From: Prauserella cavernicola
GTDB lineage: Bacteria; Actinomycetota; Actinomycetes; Mycobacteriales; Pseudonocardiaceae
DNA: 64,000 nt
Direction of reading: 5' to 3'
Assembly (NCBI RefSeq): GCF_016595675.1
Contig: NZ_JAENJH010000001.1
Coordinates: forward strand, 682,001-746,000
Position 1 is the first letter of the stretch; the number at the start of each line of letters is the position of its first letter. The notes under the pieces were generated by a model. The model was given only the letters and a program-made list of their open reading frames with translations. It searched no databases and was not told the origin of the DNA. Shown here piece by piece: positions 24,510-33,037 of this stretch. Position numbers and translations under genes: made by a program.

Positions 24510-25175
24510 ATGATGACGCACCCGCCGCACGCAGCCGCGGCGGTCCGTCGTGACCATGCCCCGGGCTGGGCAGGTCGCAAGATCCGGTTGCGCCAGATCG
24601 ACGCCACGGACCACCGCACGCTCATCGGCTTCGACCGCGACGCGGCCCGTGATCGGAAACCGCAGGTCGGCGGATACCGGCACTGGGCGGCACACCGTGC
24701 GGGCGCGGCAGGTCCGGGCGACAGTCATTTCGCGATCGAGACGCTGCGCAGCGGGATGGTCGTCGGGTCGCTGTGCATCACCCAGGACGACCCGCGCTCC
24801 GACCGGTTCAGCTACGGCATCGGCATCGGGGCCCAGCACCGCCGGTGCGGCTACGCCAGCGACGCGATCACCGCGCTGCTGTCGGGCATGTTCTTCCAGC
24901 GCCGCTTCGGCAAGTGCGAGGTCGGCATCTACGGCGGCAACCTCGCGTCGCTGTCGCTGCACGGCGCGCTGGGCTTTCGCGAGGAAGGCCGGCTGCGCGA
25001 CACCGAACTGCAGCGTGGCGGGATCCGCTACCTGGTGCTGATGGCCGTCACGGCGCCGGAGTTCGCCGCACACCACCGCGACGCGGTGCTCGCCGGAGCC
25101 GAGGTCACCAGGCGGGGCAGGCACTCGCGGCCTCGCCACGGCAGGCACCGGTTCCCCCAGCCCCGCCAGCGCTGA
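24510..25175 (+). CDS. GNAT-family N-acetyltransferase
   Basis: 221 residues from the first of two adjacent ATGs (24510, 24513). GNAT core: KIRLRQIDATDHRTLIGFDRD at the start of the domain, GIGIGAQHRRCGYASDAITALLSGMFFQRRFGKCEVGIYGGNLASLSLHGALGFREEGRLRD for motifs A and B. The C-terminal 35 residues are basic and low complexity (TRRGRHSRPRHGRHRF), perhaps a nucleic-acid-binding tail. No ribosome site is seen, and a -10-like TATCGT at 24496-24501 hints at a leaderless message. Substrate unknown. Confidence 0.8.
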   Translation: MMTHPPHAAAAVRRDHAPGWAGRKIRLRQIDATDHRTLIGFDRDAARDRKPQVGGYRHWAAHRAGAAGPGDSHFAIETLRSGMVVGSLCITQDDPRSDRFSYGIGIGAQHRRCGYASDAITALLSGMFFQRRFGKCEVGIYGGNLASLSLHGALGFREEGRLRDTELQRGGIRYLVLMAVTAPEFAAHHRDAVLAGAEVTRRGRHSRPRHGRHRFPQPRQR

Positions 25176-25182
25176 CGCGTCG

Positions 25183-25959
25183 TCAGAGCCGCGCGGCCGA
25201 CCCGAGCACCCGGCCCAGCGCATGGGCCTCCCGCAGCAGCAGTGCACCGAGTTCCGGCCTGCGCTCGGGCCGGAACCGGGACTCCACACCCGTGAGCGTC
25301 AGCGCCCAGGCGGGCTGGCCCGCCCGGTCGAACACGGCCGCCGCCATGCCCCAGCTGCCCTCGACGATCAGTCCCGGGTTCACGGCGTAGCCGTCGGTGC
25401 GGGTCCGTGCGATCCGCTCGCGCACCGCCTCCGGTGCGTGCGACGCGCCGAACCTGCTCGTCAGCCCGGCGCGCTCGAGATAGGCGTCGATCTCGGCGTC
25501 GGCCAGGAACGACAGGACCACCAGCCCCGCCGACACGACCCCGAGGGGAAAGCGGGCGCCCTCGTACAGGACGAAGGAGCGGATCGGGAAGTCGCCGTCC
25601 TCGCGCACCAGGCACACCGTCTCGTCGCCGCGGCGCGCCGAGAAGAACGCGCTCTCCCCCGTCGCCGTCGCGAGCCGGTGCACGCTGTCCCTCGCGTGGT
25701 GCGTGACGTCGTATCGCACGCTGGCCGCCTCGCCGAGCAGGTACAGCTCGGGGCCGAGGAACCAGCGGCCGCTGCGCCGATCACGGTCGACGAATCCCTC
25801 GTCGGCCAGGGACCCGAGCAGCCGGTGCACGGTGGGCCTCGGCAGGCCGGCCGCCCTGGCGAGCTCCGCGGTGCCCGCGCCGCGCTCGTTCACGGTCGAC
25901 AACGCGCGCAGCACAGCGCTCACCCTGCCCACCAGGTGCCCGGCCGGAGTCGCGTCCAC
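25183..25959 (-). CDS. IclR-family transcriptional regulator
   Basis: 258 residues from the GTG at 25959 (AGGG about 8 bases upstream; GTG at 25968 is possible). An N-terminal winged helix (about 10-70, GTAELARAAGLPRPTVHRLLGSLADEGFV) precedes the IclR ligand-binding GAF-like domain ending in the typical LTLTGVESRFRPE segment. It is divergent from the 3-oxoacid CoA-transferase genes, with an imperfect palindrome between them. IclR proteins of the PcaR/KdgR type control aromatic and keto-acid catabolism, which fits. Activator or repressor mode is unknown. Confidence 0.86.
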   Translation of the reverse strand: MDATPAGHLVGRVSAVLRALSTVNERGAGTAELARAAGLPRPTVHRLLGSLADEGFVDRDRRSGRWFLGPELYLLGEAASVRYDVTHHARDSVHRLATATGESAFFSARRGDETVCLVREDGDFPIRSFVLYEGARFPLGVVSAGLVVLSFLADAEIDAYLERAGLTSRFGASHAPEAVRERIARTRTDGYAVNPGLIVEGSWGMAAAVFDRAGQPAWALTLTGVESRFRPERRPELGALLLREAHALGRVLGSAARL

Positions 25960-25973
25960 GCCCGTCACCCTAC

Positions 25974-25988
25974 GTCCACTCAGTGAAC
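25974..25988. promoter_or_regulatory. Putative IclR operator
   Basis: GTCCACTCAGTGAAC is a 15-base imperfect palindrome (7-bp arms, one mismatch) immediately upstream of the IclR start and about 130 bases before the CoA-transferase gene. Position and size fit an IclR-family site that regulates both. Confidence 0.5.
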
Positions 25989-26114
25989 GCTGGTCGAGGA
26001 CCACGATCACCCGCCGACCGGTTTTCCCGGTGGAACGCCTGGTTCCTTGCGCGCGAGGGGCGCTCGCACGTTGACTCGGGCCGCTCGACCAACGAACGAC
26101 GAGAGGTGGACGAC

Positions 26115-26825
26115 GTGTCCAAGCTCCGCACCGACGCGGACGCCGCCCTGGCGGACGCGCTGACCGACGGGATGACCATCGCCGTCGGCGGCTTCGGGCT
26201 GTGCGGCATCCCGAACGATCTGATCGAGGTGGTGCGCGACAGCGGCGTCACCGGCCTGACGATCGTGTCCAACAACATGGGCGTCGACGGCAAGGGACTC
26301 GGGTTGTTGCTCGAGAACCGCCAGGTGGCCAAGGTGATCGCGTCCTACGTCGGCGAGAACAAGCTCTTCGCCCAGCAGTACCTGGACAAGGTGCTCGAGG
26401 TGGAGTTCTCGCCCCAGGGCACGCTCGCGGAGCGACTGCGCGCGGGCGGGGCGGGCATCGCGGCGTTCTACACCCGCGCCGGGGTCGGCACGCCGATCGC
26501 CGAGGGCAAGCCGCTGGCCGAGTTCGACGGCTACACCCACGTCCAGGAGCGGGGCATCGTCGCCGACATCGCGCTCGTGCACGCCCACACCGCGGACCCC
26601 GCGGGAAACCTGACCTACCGGGCCACGGCGCGCAACTTCAACCCACTGGTCGCCACCTGCGGCCGGGTGACCGTCGTCGAGGCCGAGCACCTCGCGGACG
26701 ACCACACCGACCCCGGCCTGGTGACCACGCCGGGCATCTACGTCGACCGGCTGGTCGCCGCGCGCGACCGGGTCAAGGACATCGAGAAGCGCACGGTCCG
26801 TCCCCGCGAGACCGCCGGAGCCTAG
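26115..26825 (+). CDS. scoA: 3-oxoacid CoA-transferase subunit A
   Basis: 236 residues from the GTG at 26115 with GAGAGGTGG upstream. The subunit A signatures are present: [22 protein letters not shown] and the [14 protein letters not shown] segment. With subunit B it moves CoA from succinyl-CoA to a 3-oxoacid (acetoacetate or 3-oxoadipate). The paired B gene starts 8 bases downstream. Whether the substrate is acetoacetate (ScoAB) or 3-oxoadipate (PcaIJ) cannot be decided; no other beta-ketoadipate gene is nearby. Confidence 0.9.
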   Translation: MSKLRTDADAALADALTDGMTIAVGGFGLCGIPNDLIEVVRDSGVTGLTIVSNNMGVDGKGLGLLLENRQVAKVIASYVGENKLFAQQYLDKVLEVEFSPQGTLAERLRAGGAGIAAFYTRAGVGTPIAEGKPLAEFDGYTHVQERGIVADIALVHAHTADPAGNLTYRATARNFNPLVATCGRVTVVEAEHLADDHTDPGLVTTPGIYVDRLVAARDRVKDIEKRTVRPRETAGA

Positions 26826-26833
26826 GAGAGATC

Positions 26834-27481
26834 ATGCCCTGGAACCGTGACGAGATGGCGGCGCTGGCCGCCGCAGAACTCAGCGACGGCGACTACGTCA
26901 ACCTCGGGATCGGCATCCCGACACTCGTGGCCAACCACATCCCCGAGGGCGTCGAGGTGACGCTGCAGAGCGAGAACGGCATCCTCGGCCTCGGCCCGTT
27001 TCCCGTCGAGGGCGACGAGGACGCCGACGTGATCAACGCGGGCAAGCAGACCGTCACCGTCAACCCCGGTGCCAGCTACTTCGACTCGGCGGTGTCCTTC
27101 GGCATGATCCGGGGCGGGCACATCGACCTGGCGATCCTCGGAGCGCTGCAGGTGACCGCCACGGGAGACCTGGCGAACTGGACCATCCCCGGCGCGCTCG
27201 TGAAGGGCATGGGCGGGGCGATGGACCTCGTGGTCGGCGCGCGCCGGATCGTGGTGCTCACCGACCACGTCGCCAAGGACGGCAGCCCGAAGATCGTCGA
27301 GGAGGCGACGCTGCCGCTCACCGGCGCCGGCGTGGTCAACCGGATCATCACCGACCTCGCCGTGATCGACGTGACGCCGGACGGCCTGCGCCTGGCCGGC
27401 ATCGCCCCGGGTGTCACCGAGGACGAGGTGCGCGCGAAAACCGGTGCGCCGCTGGAACTTCCGGCACCGGCGCTCGGCTGA
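26834..27481 (+). CDS. scoB: 3-oxoacid CoA-transferase subunit B
   Basis: 215 residues from the ATG at 26834 (AGGAGAG upstream). The catalytic glutamate that forms the enzyme-CoA thioester is Glu47 in the motif SENGILG. Other family segments are [15 protein letters not shown] and [14 protein letters not shown]. It forms a heterotetramer with subunit A. The gene ends the operon and is followed 11 bases later by a strong terminator hairpin. Confidence 0.92.
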   Translation: MPWNRDEMAALAAAELSDGDYVNLGIGIPTLVANHIPEGVEVTLQSENGILGLGPFPVEGDEDADVINAGKQTVTVNPGASYFDSAVSFGMIRGGHIDLAILGALQVTATGDLANWTIPGALVKGMGGAMDLVVGARRIVVLTDHVAKDGSPKIVEEATLPLTGAGVVNRIITDLAVIDVTPDGLRLAGIAPGVTEDEVRAKTGAPLELPAPALG

Positions 27482-27492
27482 CGAACGCCGCT

Positions 27493-27519
27493 CGCGGCCC
27501 CCGAGTCCCGGGGGCCGCG
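27493..27519 (+). terminator. Terminator after the CoA-transferase genes
   Basis: CGCGGCCCCCG and CGGGGGCCGCG form a perfect 11-bp stem with a 5-base loop, starting 11 bases after the scoB stop. The convergent membrane-protein gene ends at 27524, so it may act in both directions. Confidence 0.75.
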
Positions 27520-27523
27520 GGCG

Positions 27524-27913
27524 TCACTCCACCGACAGCTGGGACGGCGCACCCGTCGCCACCAGGAACACCAGGATGGCCACGCCGAGGTGCACGAGGT
27601 TGGCCACCGGATCGAGCCCCAGGAACTCCAGCGGGTTGCTACTGCCCGCGAACACGCCGACGAACCACAGCACCAGGCACACGATTCCGGCGCCGCGCAG
27701 GAACTGCTGCGCCCCGGCCACGGTGCGCGACACCTTCCAGCCCCAGGCGCCGAGCCCGGCGTACACCACGCTCTGCGCGATGCTGAGATGCGGCAGCGCG
27801 AACAGCGAGAGCAGTCCGGCGAATGCGGCGAACAGGAACAGGGCGGAGATCACGGCGGCCAGCGCGGGCAGCTGCCCGCCCCGCGACACCTCGGCCCTCA
27901 CAGCGCGCGACAA
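27524..27913 (-). CDS. Small four-helix membrane protein (DUF4383-like)
   Basis: 129 residues from a TTG at 27913, preceded by a very good GAGGAGG site; the longer open frame upstream is Arg/Pro-rich and unlikely. Four hydrophobic segments are evident (about residues 15-38, 43-60, 72-92 and 105-125), with short loops. The last reads NLVHLGVAILVFLVATG, as in DUF4383-type proteins of actinobacteria. No function is established. Its only neighbours are the CoA-transferase terminator and a GntR gene. Confidence 0.65.
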   Translation of the reverse strand: MSRAVRAEVSRGGQLPALAAVISALFLFAAFAGLLSLFALPHLSIAQSVVYAGLGAWGWKVSRTVAGAQQFLRGAGIVCLVLWFVGVFAGSSNPLEFLGLDPVANLVHLGVAILVFLVATGAPSQLSVE

Positions 27914-28109
27914 CGTCCCTCCTCGGGAATCCAGGGCGACGCCGAACCCCACGGACGGAAATCCGGGAGCGTCGCGAACGGGGTTCGGCCGGCGATCAGC
28001 GCGCGGCCGCAACTCCAGATATAGCACGGATTCCACCGGCCGGGGCAGGCGGCCGGGTGTGAGGTGATCCGGCGAGGCGTCTCGCCGTCTCAAGTGGACA
28101 GTACCCGGG

Positions 28110-28781
28110 CTACTCGTCCCCGATGCCGAGCCGGAAGCCCGCGCTGAGGCGCACGTGGTCGATCATGATGCGCTCGGCGGTGTCGCCGTCGCCCGCGGCG
28201 AGGGCGGCGAGCAGCTCCTCGTGCGCGCGCAGATGACCGCGCACGTGCTCGTCGTTGAGCCACAGCGACGCCGTTCTGGGTACCGGGAAACTCTCCCTGA
28301 CCGACCGGGCGTGGGCGCCGAGATAGGCGGGCCCGCCGATGTCGGTGATCGCGAGATGCAGTTCCTGGCTCTGCTCCCCGAGCAGCTCGTTGCGGCCCGC
28401 GTCGGCGTTGCCGACCATCGAGGCGTGCAGCGCCCGGAGCCGGTCGAGCTCCTCGGCGGTGATCCGGGCGGCGGCGAGCTTGGCGCCGAGGCCTTCGAGC
28501 ACCGCGCGCACGTGGTAGTACTCGACCAGCGCGGCGTCGCTCAGATCCACCACGGTGGCGCCGTGGTGTCGCTCGTAGTTGATGAGCCGGTCCTTCTCGA
28601 GCCTGCGCAGCGCCTCCCTGACCGGGGTGATCGAGACCCCGAGCCGTTCCGCCACCGCGGCCGCCCGCAGCGGCGATCCCCCGGGTATCCGGCTGCTGCG
28701 GATGTCGTCGAGTAGCACGCCGTACACGTAGTCGGCCTTGCTCTGCGGGGGTCGGCTGGTGGTCGGTGGCTGCGCGTCCAT
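28110..28781 (-). CDS. GntR-family regulator, FCD type
   Basis: 223 residues from the ATG at 28781. An N-terminal winged helix (GSPLRAAAVAERLGVSITPVREALRRLEKDRLINYE, about 35-75) is followed by a helical FCD domain with candidate metal/ligand residues (for example ELHLAITDIGG and HEELLAAL). It is divergent from the CaiB-CitE pair by 86 bases. The intergenic DNA contains a promoter and ACTTA repeats. The likely effector is an organic acid or its CoA ester handled by those enzymes. Confidence 0.87.
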   Translation of the reverse strand: MDAQPPTTSRPPQSKADYVYGVLLDDIRSSRIPGGSPLRAAAVAERLGVSITPVREALRRLEKDRLINYERHHGATVVDLSDAALVEYYHVRAVLEGLGAKLAAARITAEELDRLRALHASMVGNADAGRNELLGEQSQELHLAITDIGGPAYLGAHARSVRESFPVPRTASLWLNDEHVRGHLRAHEELLAALAAGDGDTAERIMIDHVRLSAGFRLGIGDE

Positions 28782-28831
28782 CGGAGCCAGTATCGCTGAT
28801 CGCGGACAGCGGGCGGCACGGAGATCGCCCA

Positions 28832-28858
28832 TTGACTTACGACTTACATCTTATAAGT
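28832..28858 (+). promoter_or_regulatory. CaiB-CitE promoter with ACTTA-N7-TAAGT operator
   Basis: TTGACT (28832-28837) and TATAAG (28852-28857) make a short-spaced promoter whose start would lie within about 5 bases of the ATG at 28868. ACTTA at 28842-28846 and TAAGT at 28854-28858 are inverted, and another ACTTA sits at 28835-28839. The repeat covers the -10, suggesting repression by the divergent GntR regulator. Confidence 0.5.
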
Positions 28859-28867
28859 TATCTCGTC

Positions 28868-30055
28868 ATGGACAGTCTCTCCGGCGTGCGCGTCGTCGAC
28901 GCCGCCACGCTCTTCGCGGGCCCGATGGCGGCGATGATGCTCGGCGACTTCGGCGCCGACGTCATCAAGGTGGAACACCCTCGCCGGGGCGATCCCGCGC
29001 GAGGACACGGGGCCTCCGTCGACGGCGTGGGCCTGTGGTGGAAGACCCTCTCGCGCAACAAGCGCGCCGCCGCCGTGAACCTGTCGGTGGCCGAGGGCCA
29101 GCAGATCCTGCGCTCGCTCGCCGCGCGCTCCGACGTGCTGGTCGAGAACTTCCGGCCGGGAACCCTGGAGCGCTGGCACCTCTCCCCCGCCGAACTGCAC
29201 GAGATCAACCCGAGGCTGGTCATCGCCAGAATGACGGGATTCGGCCAGCTCGGTCCGATGAGCGGGCAGCCGGGCTTCGGCACCCTCGCCGAGGCGATGA
29301 GCGGCTTCGCCTCCAGCACCGGCGAGCCCGGCGGTCCCCCGGTGCTGCCACCGCTGGCGCTCGCCGACGGCATCGCCGGGCTGGCCATGGCCTACGCGGT
29401 GCTGGTCGCGCTCAAGGCCAGGGAGACCAGTGGCACGGGACAGGTCGTCGACATGGCCATCATCGAGCCGATCATGGCCCTGCTCGGACCGCAGATGACC
29501 GCGTACAAGGCCACCGGCGCCGTGCCGCGCCGCACCGGCAACCGCTCCGCCAGCAATGCCCCGCGCAACACCTACCGCTCCCGCGACGGCCGGTGGCTGG
29601 CGATCTCCACGAGCGCGCAGTCGATCGCCGAGCGCGTGGTGACCCTCGTCGGCAGGCCCGACCTGGTGCAGCAGCCGTGGTTCGCCACCGGACAGGGCCG
29701 CGTCGAGCACGTCGACGAGCTCGACGAGGCCGTCGGCTCCTGGATCGCCGAGCGCGACGCCGACGAGGTGATCGCCCGGTTCGAGCAGGCGCAGGCGGCG
29801 ATCTCGCCGATCTACGACGTCTCCGACATCGCGAAGGACCCGCAGTACTCCGCGCTCGAGTCGTTCGTCGAGGTGCCCGACGAGGAACTGGGTCAGGTCA
29901 CGATGCAGAACGTGCTGTTCCGGCTCGCCGACTCACCCGGCCGCGTGCGCTGGGCGGGACCACCGCTGGGCCGCCACACCGCCGAGGTGCTGGGCGAGCT
30001 GGGCTACGACGCCGAGCGCATCGGGCGGCTGCGCGAGCAGGGGGTGGTCGCGTGA
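28868..30055 (+). CDS. Class III (CaiB/BaiF) CoA-transferase
   Basis: 395 residues. The N-terminal signature LSGVRVVDAATLFAGPMAAMMLGDFGADVIKVEHP and the following KTLSRNKRAAAVNL and VENFRPG segments are diagnostic. The Asp of LALADGIAG (Asp167) aligns with the catalytic Asp that carries the acyl group in this family. It would transfer CoA between a donor (often succinyl-CoA) and a carboxylic acid. Its stop overlaps the GTG of the CitE-like lyase by 4 bases, so the two steps are coupled. A hydroxy-dicarboxylate such as malate or citramalate is a reasonable substrate guess. Confidence 0.9.
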   Translation: MDSLSGVRVVDAATLFAGPMAAMMLGDFGADVIKVEHPRRGDPARGHGASVDGVGLWWKTLSRNKRAAAVNLSVAEGQQILRSLAARSDVLVENFRPGTLERWHLSPAELHEINPRLVIARMTGFGQLGPMSGQPGFGTLAEAMSGFASSTGEPGGPPVLPPLALADGIAGLAMAYAVLVALKARETSGTGQVVDMAIIEPIMALLGPQMTAYKATGAVPRRTGNRSASNAPRNTYRSRDGRWLAISTSAQSIAERVVTLVGRPDLVQQPWFATGQGRVEHVDELDEAVGSWIAERDADEVIARFEQAQAAISPIYDVSDIAKDPQYSALESFVEVPDEELGQVTMQNVLFRLADSPGRVRWAGPPLGRHTAEVLGELGYDAERIGRLREQGVVA

Positions 30056-30888
30056 GCGTGCCGATCACCTGGCTCTACGTTCCCGGCGACCGGCCCGAGC
30101 GCTTCGGCAAGGCGTGCGCGAGCGGTGCCGACGTGGTGATCCTCGACCTCGAGGACGCCGTGGACGCGGTCAACAAGGACCGCGCCCGCGACGCCGTGAC
30201 CGAGTACCTCACCGACCGGCGCACCGGCCCCCGTCTGCACGTGCGCGTCAACGACGTCGCCACCGACCGCGGCTGCGCCGATCTGGCCGCGCTCGCGGAC
30301 CTGCGCGGGCTCGATGCCGTGCGACTGCCCAAGATCGAGTCGCCCGGCGATCTCGCCGCCGTCGACGCCGCGTTCGGCGCACGTGACCTCGGCGCCTACG
30401 CCCTGCTGGAGTCGGCGCTCGGCGTGGCCAACCTCCACGCCGTCGCCGCCCACCCGCGCGTGTCCGGGATCGCGCTCGGCGAGCAGGATCTCGCGACCGC
30501 ACTGTCCCTGAGCAGCGAGGCGGCCTTCGACCACCTCAGGCTGCAAGCCGTGCTCGCCGCCGCGGCCGCGGGACTCGGTCCGGTGGCCATGTCGGTCCAC
30601 CCCCACGTCCGCGACGACGAGGGCCTGCGCGCCTCGTGCCTGCACGGCCGGGGACTCGGCATGCTCGGGCGCAGCGCGATCCATCCCCGCCAGATCCCGG
30701 TGATCCGCGCGGCGTTCCGCCCGTCCTCGCAGGAGGTGGAGCGGGCCGGCGAGATCGTGCGCACGGCCGAACGCTCGGAGCGGGACGGCCGCGGCGCGTG
30801 GGTGCTGCCCGATGGCAGCTTCGTGGACCTTCCGATCGTCGCCAGGGCACGCACGACCCTCGCGCTCGCCGAGCGACTCGCCGACTGA
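30052..30888 (+). CDS. CitE-like aldolase/lyase (HpcH/HpaI family)
   Basis: 278 residues from the GTG at 30052. The TIM-barrel family features are present: WLYVPGDRPERFGKA at strand 1, LDLEDAV with the metal-binding acids, LPKIESP, ALLESALGVANL (Glu ligand) and GIALGEQDLA (Asp ligand). It ends with the GMLGRSAIHPRQIPVI segment of CitE-type malyl/citramalyl-CoA lyases. Unlike citrate lyase, there are no CitD or CitF genes, so it should act on a free CoA thioester made by the adjacent class III CoA-transferase. The likely products are acetyl-CoA plus a 2-oxoacid. Confidence 0.87.
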   Translation: MSVPITWLYVPGDRPERFGKACASGADVVILDLEDAVDAVNKDRARDAVTEYLTDRRTGPRLHVRVNDVATDRGCADLAALADLRGLDAVRLPKIESPGDLAAVDAAFGARDLGAYALLESALGVANLHAVAAHPRVSGIALGEQDLATALSLSSEAAFDHLRLQAVLAAAAAGLGPVAMSVHPHVRDDEGLRASCLHGRGLGMLGRSAIHPRQIPVIRAAFRPSSQEVERAGEIVRTAERSERDGRGAWVLPDGSFVDLPIVARARTTLALAERLAD

Positions 30889-30901
30889 GCCCCACCCCGG
30901 C

Positions 30902-31395
30902 TCACTCGGCCCGGCTCGTGCCGAGTCCCGCGGGCTGCTGCGCGTCCCGGGGACGCGGCGGCTCCGCCACCTCGGCAGGCGCGGGCGGCGCAGCGGGCCC
31001 GACTCGCGCCAGGTCGTGGAGATCCTCGGCGCGCAGTTCCTTCCAGAACGACACCGCCAGCAGCACGAGCAGGATCACGAACGGCGCACTCGTGATGATC
31101 ACCGTGGTCTCGAGCGCGTTCAGCCCGCCCGCCAGCAGCAGCACCACGGCCGTGACGCCGGTGAGCACGCCCCACACGATGAGCACCGGTCTGCGCGGGG
31201 TGGTGACCCCGTCGGAGGAGAGCATGCTCAGCGCGTAGGTGTTGGCGTCGGCGCCGGAGATGAAGAACAGCGCCACCAGCACGATCGCGACGAACGACGT
31301 CACCGAGGCCAGTGGGAACGCCCCGAGGGTCTCGAAGATCGCGTCACCGGCGGCCCGGGAGTCCTTTACGGACTCCACGGAGGCCGAGCCAGCCG
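30902..31395 (-). pseudogene. Truncated BCCT-family (choline/betaine/carnitine) transporter, 3' remnant
   Basis: About 160 residues survive, matching only the C-terminal part of a roughly 500-residue BCCT transporter. They include the late helix with ALFFISGADANTYALSML (relatives have FFVTSADSG), then ILIVWGVLTGVTAVVLLLAGGLNALETTVI and PFVILLVLLAVSFWKEL, and a Pro/Ala-rich tail. The reading frame is open to its stop at 30902, but the N-terminal two thirds are missing. Homology ends near 31385-31400, exactly where the ALDH remnant on the other strand begins. Not expected to make a working carrier. Confidence 0.8.
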
Positions 31396-31949
31396 CGTCG
31401 ATCCGCATCGGCGACCCGCTGCTGCCGGAGACCGAACTGGGTCCCGTGGCGTTCGCGGAACAGCGCGACAAGATCGAGGACTACGTCAAGCTCGGCATCT
31501 CCGAGGGCGGCGGGGTGATCTGCGGCGGCAGCAGGCCAGACACCGGGCTCGGCGGGTTCTTCGGCAGCCCCACCGTGTTCGTCGACACCGACAACTCGAT
31601 GCGGATCTGCCAGGAGGAGATCTTCGGCCCGGTGGTCACCGTCCTGCCGTTCGACACCGAGGCCGAGGTCGTGCGGCTCGCCAACGACACGACCTACGGC
31701 CTGGCGGCCGGGATCTGGACGCGGGACCTCGCCAGAGCGCACCGCTTCGCGGGCGCGCTGGACGCGGGCACGGTGTGGATCAACACCTACCGCGCGATGT
31801 CGCCGATGTCGCCGCGCTCCGGGTTCAAGAGCAGCGGCCTCGGCGTGGAGCACGGCACCGAGGTACTGCGCGAGTACACGCGGCTGAAGAGCGTCTGGGT
31901 CAACACCAGCGAGGAACCCGCGGGCGACCCGTTCGTGCTGCGCTCCTGA
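31396..31949 (+). pseudogene. Truncated aldehyde dehydrogenase, 3' remnant
   Basis: About 183 residues matching the C-terminal part of an NAD(P)-dependent aldehyde dehydrogenase. They run from RIGDPLLPETELGPVAFAEQ through ICQEEIFGPVVTVLPFD and NDTTYGLAAGIWTRDLARAHRF to GTVWINTYRAMSPMSPRSGFKSSGLGVEHG. The coenzyme domain and the catalytic Cys, which lies roughly 30-40 residues before this point in intact enzymes, are absent. The frame is open and no start is convincing. It abuts the BCCT remnant head to head, so both lost their 5' halves in one event. Confidence 0.82.
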
Positions 31950-31986
31950 GCCCCGACCCCGCCACGTCCCCGGCGCCTCTCTAGCC

Positions 31987-32009
31987 TCCGATAGGCAGCA
32001 CCTATCGGA
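31987..32009. promoter_or_regulatory. LysR operator, copy 1
   Basis: TCCGATAGG and CCTATCGGA are perfect 9-bp arms around 5 bases (a T-N11-A LysR box within ATAGG-N5-CCTAT). It lies 13 bases before the LysR start and probably serves autoregulation. Confidence 0.65.
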
Positions 32010-32022
32010 TCAGGGAGGCGCC

Positions 32023-32934
32023 GTGGACGCACGCCAGCTCGGATACTTCCTCGCCGTCGTGGACCACCACGGCTTCGGCCGCGCGGCCGAGCACGTGCAC
32101 ATCGCGCAACCGTCGCTGTCCCAGGCGATCGCCACCCTGGAGCGCGAGCTCGGGGTGTCACTGTTCCACCGGGTCGGCCGCGGCGTGGTGCTCAGCGACG
32201 CGGGACGGCAGCTCGTCGAGCCTGCCCGCCAGGTGCTGCGCGACCTCGACGCCGCCAAGGCCGTGGCGCAGTCGGTCAAGGGCGTGCGCCGCGGCAGGGT
32301 GGACCTGGTGTCGATGCCCTCGCCTGGCATCGAACCGCTGACCACGCTGCTGGGCCGCGTCGCCGAGCTGTATCCCGGCGTGACCTTCACCGTGGACGGG
32401 GCGTTCACCCCCGACGACGTCGTGGACGCGGTGCGCTCGGGAGTCGCCGAGGTGGGCCTGCTCGGCTCCGCGGGCGACCCGCACGCGGGCGAGCTGGACG
32501 TGCTGCCGCTGGAGGAACAGCCGTTGGTGCTGATCTCGCCGCCCGGCCACGACCTGCCGGACGGCGACACCGTGCGCCCCGCCGACCTCGCGGGCCGCAG
32601 GCTCGTGGTGTCCCAGCGCGGCAGTCTCATGCGCCAGCTCGTCGACGACATCCTCGCCAGCGGGGTCGAGGTGCGCATCGTGGCCGAGATCGCGCACCGC
32701 ACGTCGATCCTGCCACTGGTGCTGGCCGGTTTCGGCCACGCCGTCATGCCGTCGTCGTGGACCCCGCTCGCGGTGCGGGCCGGTGCGGCGGTGCACCGCA
32801 TCGAGCCCGCGTCGTACCTGCGGGTCGCGCTGGTCAGCAGAACCTCCGGCCTCACGCCCGCCGCCCGCGCGTTCCTCGACGTCGCGGCCGCCTACGCACA
32901 GGAGTCTGCGCGGGAGCCTGCGCAGAAATCATAG
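32023..32934 (+). CDS. LysR-family transcriptional regulator
   Basis: 303 residues from the GTG at 32023 with AGGGAGG upstream. An N-terminal helix-turn-helix (RQLGYFLAVVDHHGFGRAAEHVHIAQPSLSQAIATLERELGVSLFHR) is followed by the periplasmic-binding-like effector domain. A palindromic site ATAGG-N5-CCTAT occurs both just upstream of the gene and across its own stop codon, ahead of the dehydrogenase gene. It therefore probably controls itself and the downstream dehydrogenase in response to a hydroxy acid. Confidence 0.9.
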   Translation: MDARQLGYFLAVVDHHGFGRAAEHVHIAQPSLSQAIATLERELGVSLFHRVGRGVVLSDAGRQLVEPARQVLRDLDAAKAVAQSVKGVRRGRVDLVSMPSPGIEPLTTLLGRVAELYPGVTFTVDGAFTPDDVVDAVRSGVAEVGLLGSAGDPHAGELDVLPLEEQPLVLISPPGHDLPDGDTVRPADLAGRRLVVSQRGSLMRQLVDDILASGVEVRIVAEIAHRTSILPLVLAGFGHAVMPSSWTPLAVRAGAAVHRIEPASYLRVALVSRTSGLTPAARAFLDVAAAYAQESAREPAQKS

Positions 32935-32945
32935 GTCAGGCCTAT
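32931..32945. promoter_or_regulatory. LysR operator, copy 2, overlapping the lysR stop
   Basis: ATAGGTCAGGCCTAT repeats the ATAGG-N5-CCTAT core of the site at 31987 with the same spacing. The first arm contains the TAG stop codon of the LysR gene. It is about 93 bases before the dehydrogenase ATG at 33038. Confidence 0.6.
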
Positions 32946-33037
32946 CGGCGCCATCGGCAGGCCGTGTTGGACACCGGCGGCCGATAAGGGGTCCACTCGA
33001 GGGACGACACCCGTGCCCGCCAGGACCAGGAGCCGCC

